Shown piece after piece: positions 8,360-17,604 of a stretch of DNA of 64,000 bases. Numbering within the stretch: the stretch's first letter is position 1; the number at the start of each line of letters is the position of its first letter. This stretch comes from Colwellia sp. MB02u-6 (GTDB lineage Bacteria > Pseudomonadota > Gammaproteobacteria > Enterobacterales > Alteromonadaceae): positions 1-64,000 of the forward strand of contig NZ_JACGVG010000027.1 of the NCBI RefSeq assembly GCF_014077095.1. Reading direction: 5' to 3'. Below the pieces are notes generated by a model. That model searched no databases. It was not told the DNA's origin and saw only the letters and a list, made by a program, of their open reading frames with translations. The position numbers and the translations under genes are program-made.

Positions 8360-8461
8360 TTTGGAACCAATAAATAATATCTCACTGTAATAAGTGTTTT
8401 ATGCTCATTCTATGCGATAATTGCTTAAATTTAATTAACTTAACTGTTTAAAACTCACTTT

Positions 8462-8692
8462 ATGCAACGTATCACGCTTTATACCATGACTAATTGCCCA
8501 CATTGCCAGACGGCAAAACGCTACCTTGAAGAAAATAACATTGCGTTTCGTTTGTGCAATGTAAAGACGCCAGCAGGGCAGAAAGAGTTTGCCAAATTAA
8601 ACTTACGTGGTGTACCGGTATTAAAAGTTGGCAATCAAGTTCTTAGAGGCTTTAACGTTAAAAGCTTCAATGAACTCTATCAAGATAACTAA
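8462..8692 (+). CDS. Glutaredoxin-like protein
   Basis: A 76-aa thioredoxin-fold protein with the dithiol active site CPHC at residues 12-15. The cis-proline motif GVPVLKVG and the LRGFN segment that follows in the GrxC/NrdH-like family are also present. It likely reduces disulfides or glutathionylated proteins in the cytoplasm. It is a single-gene unit; gshA lies 31 kb away in the same window. Whether it uses glutathione or thioredoxin reductase cannot be told from sequence. Confidence 0.85.
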   Translation: MQRITLYTMTNCPHCQTAKRYLEENNIAFRLCNVKTPAGQKEFAKLNLRGVPVLKVGNQVLRGFNVKSFNELYQDN

Positions 8693-9180
8693 TTCCCAAC
8701 AGACCAATACTAAAGCCACAAAAAGTATCTTTATTATCGAGGAACTTTTAGCAGGTTTTTCACCAAGATGATATTTTTCTGGTATTGGGGTGGCAGTATC
8801 TCTGTGTGCTGCCGAAAAAAATAGTGTTGCAAGTACGAGTTTAAAGTCACAACCAAACAATGTCACAGCCAAACATTGTTGAGCGACTCCTGGTCAACTC
8901 ATCACTCAACAATAGATAAATAACATTAAGCTAGTGCGGCTGTTAGTATTAAGGTTGCGACAATTTTTTGTCTGTCGTCACCATCTGAAATTACGGCCCA
9001 TTTTTACCTCAATACTGGGCAAGCTTTATATCAAGCAAAACACCAGCATAACAATCAAGTTAAAGTTTTTTAATCCTAAATCATCATTACTACGTATAAC
9101 TAAAATATTAATCACTTAGCTATAATTTTTCTTATTATCCAAGTATATTCAAAATATCAACGTTCAAGTATTTATCCATT
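8693..9180. other. Intergenic region before the ovothiol operon
   Basis: A 488-bp spacer. A short imperfect direct repeat occurs around 8850-8880 (CAACCAAACAATGT, CAGCCAAACATTGT). No credible gene was found; short open frames here have atypical composition and no ribosome-binding sites. The operon promoter should lie in the AT-rich right half. Confidence 0.5.
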
Positions 9181-10284
9181 ATGAATAGTTTAAATAGGCT
9201 CGCAGAAGCCATAATTTCAGGTCTGCAAGATTACATTAATAAACGCGGCTTTCGCGCATTAATACACTTTGAATTGGAAGGGTGTTATCAAAAGCCAAAA
9301 GATAAGCATATAGATTATAGGCAGGTGAATAGAAATTTATTAGCACTGGGTATTGATGGTGAAGTGGTTGCTGAGTATTGGAGTAATCAATGGGAGTATG
9401 TGTCGATATTTAATGGCCAAAGTCCATTAAAAGAGGCACAAAACCTTAGTCGCGCTATTGAAATATTACCGAAACTGTTTGCTGCTCAAGGCGCGACAAA
9501 AACACTTATTAAACCTGTTATTTGGGCGGGTGACCATGGCAAGCTAGCTTATGGGTGTGAAAATATTTTTAGTGGCGATAACCGTGCGGTACATATCCCT
9601 AATGCGGTACAAATTAATGTTAGCGTACAAGATGTCAGTGGAAAAAATTTACTTGTTTCCGGTGATTTTGGTGAATGTTTACAGCAACATTTTTTACGTA
9701 CAAGTTTAGCCTGCTGCTTAATTTATTTGCCAGAGGAAGAAGCTTTTGAGCGATTAGCATTAAAGTCGAAATATGGCTTAGCCGAGGAGCTGTGTTCGCC
9801 TGTTGATATTTCTGGCGGGCATCAAGGCAGTATTGCTTTGTACAGAGACATTGGTAAACACAATCAAAAAATGGGCGTTGAGGCACTATTATATGATGAT
9901 AAAAACAATGTCATTGTTAGTCAGAATAATTGGCATAAAACTGCAAGAATTGAACACAGGCTAGGTGCGTCTAGCGAGCACTACAACCCCTATTTGAATG
10001 TGATTTTTGCTTTGCTAAATGTTATTGAAGCTATTGATGACATGAAAAGTGGCTACCAAGTGCACAGTGAAACGTATGGCCAATTACCGAGCTCGTTGCA
10101 CGATCAAGCTAATAGTGTTGGAGCTATTACGTTATTTGCCAATAATGATTGGTTTAACCAAAGCATAGACAAAGCGCTCAGTGTGACAAGTCGTTATGGT
10201 GAAAAAACAACAGAGTTAAGTATGGGGCAATTATTGCAACATGGTTATTTAAAGCAATTTCAACGGCCAAGTATTATTATTTAA
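9181..10284 (+). CDS. Divergent glutamine-synthetase-fold protein in the ovothiol operon
   Basis: A 367-aa protein whose motif order follows the glutamine synthetase catalytic domain. E31/E33 sit in an ELE strand. An E65...Q70-W-E72 segment lies where HHE...GQ.E sits in GS. It is followed by a long helix with QNLSRAIEILPKLFAAQGATKTLIKP and a strand NAVQINVSV in the place of the GSGMHxH region. The C-terminal signature is R-I-E-H-R (256-260), then NPYL and a hydrophobic helix. The usual N-terminal beta-grasp domain (about 100 aa) is absent, and the metal-binding histidine of the GxGxH motif is not conserved. It probably makes an ATP-dependent amide bond or is a non-catalytic relative. It lies 55 bp upstream of ovoA. 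Confidence 0.6.
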   Translation: MNSLNRLAEAIISGLQDYINKRGFRALIHFELEGCYQKPKDKHIDYRQVNRNLLALGIDGEVVAEYWSNQWEYVSIFNGQSPLKEAQNLSRAIEILPKLFAAQGATKTLIKPVIWAGDHGKLAYGCENIFSGDNRAVHIPNAVQINVSVQDVSGKNLLVSGDFGECLQQHFLRTSLACCLIYLPEEEAFERLALKSKYGLAEELCSPVDISGGHQGSIALYRDIGKHNQKMGVEALLYDDKNNVIVSQNNWHKTARIEHRLGASSEHYNPYLNVIFALLNVIEAIDDMKSGYQVHSETYGQLPSSLHDQANSVGAITLFANNDWFNQSIDKALSVTSRYGEKTTELSMGQLLQHGYLKQFQRPSIII

Positions 10285-10339
10285 AGCGTGAGCTTTGAAA
10301 TACTAAGTCGGACTACAAACATATTTAGCGAAGAATTAA

Positions 10340-12448
10340 ATGATAAAACAATTAAATACCCCAACACTTGATGGCAACTCGACAGCAGAAAAGCGACAAG
10401 AGTTAACCGCATACTTTAAAAATACTTGGTCGACATATGAGTCATTATTCTCACTGATCAACCATGACCATGCTTATTTTTTAAGGCCAGAGCGGTTACG
10501 TCATCCGTTAATTTTTTATTTTGGACATACCGCAACTTTTTACGTTAATAAGCTGATACTGGGTAAATATATTAAGCAGCGAGTCAACAGCCGTTTAGAA
10601 GCTATTTGCGCGGTCGGTGTTGATGAAATGAGTTGGGACGATCTTAATAGCGAACATTATGACTGGCCAAGTGTCGATGAAGTCCGAATTTATCGTCAGC
10701 AAGTTTATGATTTAGTACTCGATTTGATTGACAATATGGAGTTGAGTCTACCTATTACGCAAGACTCGTTAGCATGGATGATATTAATGGGCTGCGAGCA
10801 CGAACGTATTCATCTTGAAACTTCATCGGTGATTATGCGTATGTTGCCATTAAAATGGCTAACAAGCCAAGAGCAATGGCAACCGTGCTTACATTCATCA
10901 GTTGCACCTCAAAACCAATTAATACCGGTTAAGTCTCAACACTTGTCGTTAGGAAAAAAAGCAGATGACAAAACCTTTGGCTGGGATAACGAATATGGTC
11001 ATCAAGATGTCGATGTTGATAACTTTAGTGCCGCTAAATTTTTAGTGTCCAATGATGAATTCATGGCTTTTGTTGTTGCTGGTGGCTATCGCTCAGAGCA
11101 ATTTTGGTGCGAAGAAGGCCAGGCATGGCTGGAATTCACTCAAGCTGAAATGCCGAGGTTTTGGCGCTATAACAATGGCCAATATGCTCAGCGTAACTTA
11201 ACAAGTGAAATGCCTTTGCCATTAGATTGGCCGGTAGAAGTCAATTACTTAGAAGCCAAAGCCTTTTGCCAGTGGCGACAAAAAACGACCACAGGCTTTG
11301 TTCGCTTACCCACTGAAGCCCAGTGGTATTGTCTTCGCGAGCATGTTGCTGGTGACCAACACCAGTGGCCTGAAGTACCAGGTAATATTGATTTAGCTTA
11401 TCAAGCATCATCATGCCCAGTTAACCGACATCAGCAGGGTGAATTTTTTGATGTTATTGGTAATACTTGGCAGTGGACTGAATCAGCCATCGACGGCTTT
11501 GCTGGTTTTAATGTTCACCCCTTGTACGACGACTTTTCGACACCGACTTTTGACGGTAAGCATAATTTAATTAAAGGTGGGTCTTGGATCTCTACGGGTA
11601 ATGAAACTTTGGCCTCTTCACGCTATGCTTTTCGTCGACATTTTTACCAGCATGCAGGCTTTCGCTATGTGGTTAGTGAGCAAGCAGAAAAACCACCAGC
11701 AGCGGTTAATAAATATGAAACAAGTAAAGACATTTGCCAGCAGCTTGAGTGTTATTTTGGCGCTAATGCGCTTGGCCATGAAAATTATGGCCAACAAATA
11801 GCACAACAGGTAGAGAGTTTTATCGCCGCTGAAAATATTGCGACTGAGCGTTTACTTAACTTAGGCTGTAGTGTTGGGCGAGTAGCATTTGAACTGAGTC
11901 AATATTTTCAACATATTGATGCGGTAGACTTTTCTGCGCGCACCATTCAATATGGTGTGCAATTACAAACCGGTGCTAGTGTCCGTTATACCCATACAAT
12001 AGAAGGAGATATCTGCGAGTATAATGAAATTACCCTAGCGGACAAGGTCAAACAGGCTAATAGTGAACGGATATTATTCAGTCAAGCAGATGGTTGTAAT
12101 CTCAAAGATAACTTTAAGCACTATGATGTTATTTTGATTCAAAATGCTTTGGAGCAGAGTTACGATCCTAAGCGTTTACTGGCGAATGCTGTAAGCCGTT
12201 TAAATCCTTCAGGGTTACTGATTATTATTTCAGACTACCATTATCAGTTGCAGACAACAGATAAAGCTAAATGGCTAAGTGGCGTGAAAGTTAATGGCGA
12301 AAACTTATCAGGCATTGATGCTTTAACCAGCGAACTCAATGATGAGTTTGACCTTGTAGCGACCAAAGAATTACCACGTGTTGTCGCAGACTCTGCGCGT
12401 AATTTCAATGTCTCTCACTGTCAGCTCAGTGTTTGGCGAGTAAAATAG
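10340..12448 (+). CDS. ovoA: 5-histidylcysteine sulfoxide synthase / 5-thiohistidine N-methyltransferase OvoA
   Basis: A 702-aa three-domain enzyme for ovothiol synthesis. The N-terminal DinB-like domain (about 25-165) carries the iron ligands expected for the family: H63 (FGHT) and the HX3H pair H154/H158 in HERIHLE. A formylglycine-generating-enzyme-like domain (about 195-455) contains GWDNEYG, RLPTEAQW and GNTWQWTES. The C-terminal SAM methyltransferase domain (about 480-702) has LNLGCSVGRVAFEL as its SAM loop. The first two domains couple cysteine and histidine with oxygen to 5-histidylcysteine sulfoxide; the last methylates 5-thiohistidine. Length and domain order equal those of characterised OvoA. 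Confidence 0.93.
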   Translation: MIKQLNTPTLDGNSTAEKRQELTAYFKNTWSTYESLFSLINHDHAYFLRPERLRHPLIFYFGHTATFYVNKLILGKYIKQRVNSRLEAICAVGVDEMSWDDLNSEHYDWPSVDEVRIYRQQVYDLVLDLIDNMELSLPITQDSLAWMILMGCEHERIHLETSSVIMRMLPLKWLTSQEQWQPCLHSSVAPQNQLIPVKSQHLSLGKKADDKTFGWDNEYGHQDVDVDNFSAAKFLVSNDEFMAFVVAGGYRSEQFWCEEGQAWLEFTQAEMPRFWRYNNGQYAQRNLTSEMPLPLDWPVEVNYLEAKAFCQWRQKTTTGFVRLPTEAQWYCLREHVAGDQHQWPEVPGNIDLAYQASSCPVNRHQQGEFFDVIGNTWQWTESAIDGFAGFNVHPLYDDFSTPTFDGKHNLIKGGSWISTGNETLASSRYAFRRHFYQHAGFRYVVSEQAEKPPAAVNKYETSKDICQQLECYFGANALGHENYGQQIAQQVESFIAAENIATERLLNLGCSVGRVAFELSQYFQHIDAVDFSARTIQYGVQLQTGASVRYTHTIEGDICEYNEITLADKVKQANSERILFSQADGCNLKDNFKHYDVILIQNALEQSYDPKRLLANAVSRLNPSGLLIIISDYHYQLQTTDKAKWLSGVKVNGENLSGIDALTSELNDEFDLVATKELPRVVADSARNFNVSHCQLSVWRVK

Positions 12449-12494
12449 TTTGCTGACTTATAGCCGTATTTACATAAAGAAGAATAGCTAATTT

Positions 12495-13694
12495 ATGCCA
12501 ACTTACTCACTGCCTAAGCATATTGCTTATAGTCAAAGTCTTGCGGGTTATATACAGTATAATTTAAGTGATTCGACTGCGCAGGCTTTGACATTAGCTC
12601 AGTTGTGTCAGCTTGGCACTGCTGGCTTAGGCGCTAGCAGTTTAGACACTGATAACCTGACCATAAGCGGTGTTGAAACAGACCCTATTGGCGCAACACT
12701 TTTAAGTTACTCACCTGTTCAAGGTGATGAGGCGTTGCGGCAAGAAATAGTTAAGTTTCACCAAGGTTTAAATTGCCATAGCCGATCAATAACGGCCGAT
12801 AGCGCGGTGACATTTTGCGGCGCGCAGGAAGCCCTTTCAGCCATTTATCAAGCTGTATTAAGTGCCGGTGATGAAATAGTGGTCATGACACCCAGTTATC
12901 CGTCTTTGGTCAGTATGGCGAAGTCGATGGGCGTTATCGTTAGAGAAATATCACTTTGCGCTGAAAACCATTGGCAAGCCGATATTGACGATTTTAAGCA
13001 AGTAGTGAATGATAAAACCCAGCTTATTGTGCTTAATTCACCACATAACCCAACGGGTAGTGTTATTGACAGTAAACTCGCTAAGCAAATACTGCAACTG
13101 GCGCAGCATTATCAGTGTTACTTGTTAAGTGATGATGTTTCACAAGCAAGTAATTACTATGATTTAGCTTTAGCTCATGGTTATTTAGATTACCGAAGAA
13201 GTATTGTTGTCGGTGTGATGTCTAAGAGCTTAGGGTTGGCTGGCGTTCGTATTGGTTGGGCGGTAACACCTAATAAGACATTACTGCAAAGTTTAATGGC
13301 AATTAAAGCCGTTCATTCTATTTGCTGCTCGAAAATTGATGAAAAATTAGCGCTACTGGCATTGCAAAATAGCCAAGAAATTTTAACTCGCAATAATCAG
13401 CTTATTGCCGACAATATAGCACTTTTTTCGGCACTTGTTGCCCGACACCCAGAAAAATTACATTGGCATCAACCTCAGGCAGGTATGCTCACGCTAGTTG
13501 AGGTTAAAAATATCGACTCAATAATATCTTGGTCACATAAACTTGCCAAGCAAAGCGGTATATTAGCGCTGCCAAGTGAGCTTTTCGGACTTTCAGGTAA
13601 TTATTTTCGCTTAGGTCTAGGCCAAAAGAGCTTCGCTAATACACTAGAAAAATTTGAAGATTATTTGCTAACAACAAGTATCGATATAGCTTAA
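12495..13694 (+). CDS. ovoB: PLP-dependent aminotransferase-fold enzyme, probable OvoB sulfoxide lyase
   Basis: A 399-aa fold-type I PLP enzyme. It shows the NSPHNPTGSVID motif, a cofactor-contacting D-D pair (LLSDDVSQ) and the Schiff-base lysine in VGVMSKSLGLAGVRIGWAV. General folds of this type include aminotransferases and C-S lyases. It starts 46 bp after ovoA, so the pair is likely one transcript. In ovothiol synthesis a PLP enzyme, OvoB, cleaves 5-histidylcysteine sulfoxide to 5-thiohistidine. The ovoB call is inference from this position. A simple aminotransferase is the alternative. Confidence 0.7.
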   Translation: MPTYSLPKHIAYSQSLAGYIQYNLSDSTAQALTLAQLCQLGTAGLGASSLDTDNLTISGVETDPIGATLLSYSPVQGDEALRQEIVKFHQGLNCHSRSITADSAVTFCGAQEALSAIYQAVLSAGDEIVVMTPSYPSLVSMAKSMGVIVREISLCAENHWQADIDDFKQVVNDKTQLIVLNSPHNPTGSVIDSKLAKQILQLAQHYQCYLLSDDVSQASNYYDLALAHGYLDYRRSIVVGVMSKSLGLAGVRIGWAVTPNKTLLQSLMAIKAVHSICCSKIDEKLALLALQNSQEILTRNNQLIADNIALFSALVARHPEKLHWHQPQAGMLTLVEVKNIDSIISWSHKLAKQSGILALPSELFGLSGNYFRLGLGQKSFANTLEKFEDYLLTTSIDIA

Positions 13695-13718
13695 TTAACA
13701 GCTGTTACTTTTAGTTAT

Positions 13719-14354
13719 TTAAAGTACGTAAAAAAACATCATGAAAAAGTGGCACAAAGCGGCTAAAAATACAAAAACATGCCAAATGGCATGACTATAT
13801 TGCTTGTCTTTTCTAACGTAAAAAATAGTACCCAAGCCATAAATAATACCGCCTAAAGCCAGTAAAATCATGCCTTCATAGGCAAGTTTAGCATTGAGTT
13901 TATGTATAAAAGTGAGGGAAATTAAACCCAAACCTAAATAGGTTGATAGCGATAACTTTTTATATTTGTTACCAAACTTAACTTTAAAAGCGATACCCAA
14001 AATGGCTAGCCCCCAAATAATAACCAACATTAGCGGGCCAATGTCATCAGCTAATGTAACTAGCATCAGCGGGGTATATGTGCCGGCAATCAATAAATAA
14101 ATCGCACAATGATCGAGTAACTTAAAGACTCTTTTTGCCTTTTCATGTAATAGCGCATGATAAAGTGTTGAGGCACTAAACAGTAAAACCAGACTAGCAC
14201 CATAAATACTAAAACTGATGATTTTAACCATGTCAGTTTGTATCCAGGCTAAAGTGACTAAAAGTGTTAAACCGGCCACACTAAGCAATGCCGCCAGCCC
14301 ATGACTAACTGCATTGACAATTTCTTCTGCTAAGCCGTAATCTTGAGTTTGCAC
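13719..14354 (-). CDS. Hemolysin III family membrane protein (YqfA/PAQR-like)
   Basis: A 211-aa integral membrane protein of the hemolysin III / PAQR superfamily with about seven hydrophobic segments. The hallmark residues are visible: E10 and the NAVSHG helix start, SASTLYHAL, the LDHCAIYLLIAGTYTP motif and the C-terminal YSHAIWHVFVFLAALCHF. These conserved Ser, Asp and His residues form a metal site in related receptors. Bacterial members are called hemolysin III, but a haemolytic role is not established for most. It is convergent with the ovothiol operon, 24 bp away. Confidence 0.9.
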   Translation of the reverse strand: MQTQDYGLAEEIVNAVSHGLAALLSVAGLTLLVTLAWIQTDMVKIISFSIYGASLVLLFSASTLYHALLHEKAKRVFKLLDHCAIYLLIAGTYTPLMLVTLADDIGPLMLVIIWGLAILGIAFKVKFGNKYKKLSLSTYLGLGLISLTFIHKLNAKLAYEGMILLALGGIIYGLGTIFYVRKDKQYSHAIWHVFVFLAALCHFFMMFFYVL

Positions 14355-14742
14355 GTTATGTATTCCCGTTTCAGTGTACGCGTGTACGCCGAGTATGATA
14401 GCAAGCCACAGATTGGAATACTAGAGGTCTGACCTTTAAGCTTGTGAAGCATGATACAAAAGCTAACATCGTTTCATCATTATTGAGAAATCAGAGCAAA
14501 GAAAAGTGGCTTGAAAAAGATGGCTAAAAGCGTGTTTGAATAATATTTTTTAGAAAAAATTGTGGCAATAACAGCACAAGAACTATCCATAAGCTGGTAG
14601 CGAAGGATGGAAAATTCAGCATTATTTTTTAAAGTAAGTTGGAGGTTAAATATAAATGATTAAAATTAATAGGTTAAATATCAACCGTCCAGACGATCAA
14701 AATGCGCTTATATAGCGAGCGATATACAAGCGCAAATAAGCA
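14355..14742. other. Intergenic region, no gene seen
   Basis: A 388-bp spacer between the start of the hemolysin-III-like gene and the end of the small EF-hand gene. AT-rich, with no repeat, RNA or convincing promoter recognised. Confidence 0.5.
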
Positions 14743-14961
14743 CTACAGTGCTAGATCGATAACCATTTCACGTAACTCATCTTTGGAAATTGAGTTGTCA
14801 TGATTTTTATCAAAGCGATTGAATATGGTTTCACACATACGAATGCCTTTATCTTGTAGTAAGCAGTCAATCAATTCGACAAACTCACTTCTATTGATGA
14901 CACCGTCTTTATCTTCATCAAACAATTCAAATAATTCATCTACCCACTGATTTAATTCCAT
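14743..14961 (-). CDS. Small cytoplasmic EF-hand protein, 72 aa
   Basis: Two helix-loop-helix EF-hand units fill the whole 72-aa protein. The loops are DEDKDGVINRSEF and DKNHDNSISKDEL, each with Asp/Asn at positions 1, 3 and 5, Gly or Asn at 6 and Glu at 12. No signal peptide is present, so it should be cytoplasmic. That differs from the secreted EF-hand protein at 6940. The spacing resembles a calmodulin-like pair. The partner is unknown. A GAGGATG ribosome-binding site precedes the ATG. Confidence 0.8.
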   Translation of the reverse strand: MELNQWVDELFELFDEDKDGVINRSEFVELIDCLLQDKGIRMCETIFNRFDKNHDNSISKDELREMVIDLAL

Positions 14962-15357
14962 CAGTCATCCTCTTATCTGGCGAATAATACTTATAACAGA
15001 CTTTATCGTTATTTTAGGACTATGTGAATGATTAATTCTGTTATTTCGTGCAATCGTGTGTTTTTGCCACATAAGGCTATTTTTATAGAGCAAAGGGCAT
15101 TGCTGATATCGAACAGCAGGATGATCGCTCTTTAGCATGAAAAATATCACAGCAAGTCATGTTATTTTTCAATTAACTATTTTTTACTTTATTTAGCGCT
15201 TAGCAACTTGGTTATGTGTAAACTTCTTAGCGGCTTTATCTCGCGGTAGTCGGTTGTGTTAGCCATTAAAAATAGTTTGAATGAAATTTTAAAAAAAAGA
15301 TGTAATAGAATCGCCAATGATAAGATTATGCAGTCAGGGTTTTAAAGGGAAGATAAA
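14962..15357. other. Divergent intergenic region
   Basis: A 396-bp spacer between the EF-hand gene (leftward) and the S33 hydrolase gene (rightward). A minus-strand frame of 61 codons at 14965-15150 looks accidental. A GGGAAG ribosome-binding site for the hydrolase lies at its right end. Confidence 0.5.
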
Positions 15358-16854
15358 ATGAAAATAAATTGGAAAAATTTATTGAGTGCAAGTTTACTCA
15401 TTGCAATAACCAACAGCAGTTGGGCTGAGAATAGTGTAAAACAGGCACTAACCTTAACAAGCTGTTATATAGAGGGTATTAGACAACAAGTACAGTGCGG
15501 CACTTTAGTTACACCAGAGAACTATGCCAAACCAGATGGCGTAAAAATTGATATAAATTTTGTGCTGTTACCGGCAATAGATAATAGTCAAGAAAAACAC
15601 CCGCTAATGTTTCTGGCCGGTGGCCCGGGTCAAGCCGCAACTGAGCTGGCTAGCCCTATTTTTCGCGGCTTTAACGAGATTAGAAAAACCCGCGATTTAA
15701 TTCTTATTGACCAACGCGGCACAGGTCAGTCACATCCTCTGCAATGTGAAGACTCATTAGAGATTGATCCCTATACCAGTATACCTGAAGATTTTGTTTT
15801 TACTGATATTGAGCAATGTCTAGCACAGCTCACAGGAGACTTAAGCCAATATAACTCAGAAAATGCGATTCGAGATTTTGAGGCGGTGCGCGCGGCGTTA
15901 GGTCATCAACAAGTACATATTTACGGTGGCTCTTATGGCAGCCGTGCCGGTTTAGTTTATATGCGTATGTTCCCAAATTCGTTAAAAAGTGTAGTACTTG
16001 ACAGTGTTGGCCCAATCGAAGTACCTATTGGCTTATTTGGTAAAAGCGCAGAGCAGTCCTTTATTAAGCTGGTTGAACACTGTCAGAACGAAATAAGTTG
16101 TGCGGCACAATACCCTGAATTGGCAAATGAGTTTGCCACCATCAGCAATAAATTATCGCAAGCACAGGTGACGGTAGAAATTGATCATCCAAGATTAGGC
16201 ACTAATACCGCCTTTATCATTAGCAAGGATAAATTCATTTCAACCATACAAATGCAACTTTACTCGATGGAAACACGTAGCCTAGTGCCGCTGTTAATTC
16301 ATCAAGCCTATTTAGGTAACTATAAGCCATTGGCGGGTGTTATTGCTCAGAGTGAAGGTGGCATGGGTATTTATATAGCTTTGCATTTTAATATTGTTTG
16401 CAATGAAGACTATCCCAGAATATCTGCCCTTATGAAAGCTGACGATGCCGACAATAGTTTCGCTAAAGGTATGAGCTTAACTATGGTTGGAAAAGTGTGT
16501 GCTGTTTGGCCAAAGTATCAACCGAGCGACGATTTTTATCAAACCGTTAGTGCGGATATACCAACCCTAATCATGTCGGGTGCATTAGACCCGGTCACGC
16601 CAGCCAGTAATGGTGAAAAATCTGCCGCGCATTTACCCAATAGTCATCATATTATTGCTAAAAACAACGCGCATATCGTTGCCTCAACAGCTTGCGGTAT
16701 TAAAATCGTTAATGAATTTTTAGAGCAACAAACGCCAAAGGAACTTGATGAGTCATGTCTTGAAGAAATTCCTGACGAGTCATTTATGGTGGGTTTAAAT
16801 GGTGGTGCAGCCCAAGTAACGCCTAGTGCTATGCCAAAAAAAGCAAAGGAATAA
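15358..16854 (+). CDS. Secreted alpha/beta hydrolase, peptidase S33 (tripeptidyl/prolyl aminopeptidase-like)
   Basis: A 498-aa exported hydrolase. The signal peptide ends at about residue 23 (SWA). The oxyanion-hole region reads FLAGGPGQA, followed by LILIDQRGTGQS as in proline iminopeptidases. The nucleophile elbow is GGSYGS with S192. A C-terminal TAP-like part supplies the acid (GALDPVTP) and the histidine (NNAHIV). Several Cys pairs fit a periplasmic protein. The likely role is removal of N-terminal residues from peptides. The gene ends 3 bp before natA, so it may be translated with the ABC exporter. Confidence 0.87.
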   Translation: MKINWKNLLSASLLIAITNSSWAENSVKQALTLTSCYIEGIRQQVQCGTLVTPENYAKPDGVKIDINFVLLPAIDNSQEKHPLMFLAGGPGQAATELASPIFRGFNEIRKTRDLILIDQRGTGQSHPLQCEDSLEIDPYTSIPEDFVFTDIEQCLAQLTGDLSQYNSENAIRDFEAVRAALGHQQVHIYGGSYGSRAGLVYMRMFPNSLKSVVLDSVGPIEVPIGLFGKSAEQSFIKLVEHCQNEISCAAQYPELANEFATISNKLSQAQVTVEIDHPRLGTNTAFIISKDKFISTIQMQLYSMETRSLVPLLIHQAYLGNYKPLAGVIAQSEGGMGIYIALHFNIVCNEDYPRISALMKADDADNSFAKGMSLTMVGKVCAVWPKYQPSDDFYQTVSADIPTLIMSGALDPVTPASNGEKSAAHLPNSHHIIAKNNAHIVASTACGIKIVNEFLEQQTPKELDESCLEEIPDESFMVGLNGGAAQVTPSAMPKKAKE

Positions 16855-16857
16855 ATC

Positions 16858-17604
16858 ATGATTGAAGTTAATAATTTACATAAAAGTTTTGTCAGTAAAA
16901 AAAATACCGTTAAAGCGCTAGACGGCCTATCATTTATTGCAAAAGATGGTGAAATTACTGGTATTTTAGGCCCAAATGGTGCCGGTAAAACTACTTGTTT
17001 GCGCACACTATATGGTTTACTTCGTGCCGATGAAGGTTATGCGACCATTGATGGTATTAAAGTAACAGAAGAGCCAATTAAAGCTAGAAAACTATTAGGC
17101 ATATTTCCTGATAAATTTGGCTTGTATGAGCGCTTAACTGCTTATGAACAAATTGATTATTTTGCCAGTATTCATGGCATGCAAGGTGCAAAAAAGCATG
17201 CCGCCATTGAGCAAATTCTATCTGATTTAGAAATGAGTGAATTAGCGCATCGCAAAACAGTGGGGTTTTCGCAGGGTCAGCGCATGAAAGTGACCTTGGC
17301 TCAGGCACTAGTCCATCAACCGAAAAATTTTGTACTTGATGAACCCACCCGTGGTTTAGATGTGATGAGTACGCGCGTGTTGCGTAACCACTTAGCTAAA
17401 TTTAAAGCCAAAGGCCACTGTATTTTATTTTCCTCACACGTTATGCAAGAAGTTGCCGCGTTATGCGATCGCGTGATCATTGTTTCAAACGGTAAGTTAG
17501 CGGCCCAAGGCACACCGCAAGAGTTGTGTGATTTAGCAGGAGAAAGCTTATTGGAAGAAGCCTTCGTGAAACTCATTGGCTCTGATGAAGGTGTCGCCGC
17601 ATGA
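16858..17604 (+). CDS. natA: ABC transporter ATP-binding protein, NatA type
   Basis: A 248-aa nucleotide-binding subunit. Walker A is GPNGAGKT at about 38-45. The signature motif is the variant FSQGQRMKV, typical of NatA/CcmA-like subunits rather than LSGGQ. Walker B is FVLDEPTRGLD, and the H-loop lies in FSSHVMQE. With the following permease it should form an ABC-2 exporter. NatAB of Bacillus extrudes sodium, but the substrate here is not shown. Its stop overlaps the permease start by 4 bases (ATGA). Confidence 0.85.
   Translation: MIEVNNLHKSFVSKKNTVKALDGLSFIAKDGEITGILGPNGAGKTTCLRTLYGLLRADEGYATIDGIKVTEEPIKARKLLGIFPDKFGLYERLTAYEQIDYFASIHGMQGAKKHAAIEQILSDLEMSELAHRKTVGFSQGQRMKVTLAQALVHQPKNFVLDEPTRGLDVMSTRVLRNHLAKFKAKGHCILFSSHVMQEVAALCDRVIIVSNGKLAAQGTPQELCDLAGESLLEEAFVKLIGSDEGVAA

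Noticed and set aside
8621-8872. Minus-strand open frame of 83 codons overlapping the glutaredoxin gene
   Set aside because: It overlaps a clear gene on the other strand, has no ribosome-binding site and an unconvincing composition.
8934-9119. Plus-strand open frame of 61 codons before the GS-like gene
   Set aside because: No ribosome-binding site and an Arg/Leu/Lys-rich low-complexity peptide; looks like chance in AT-rich spacer DNA.
14965-15150. Minus-strand open frame of 61 codons upstream of the EF-hand gene
   Set aside because: It lies in the likely EF-hand promoter region and encodes a peptide without a recognisable pattern.
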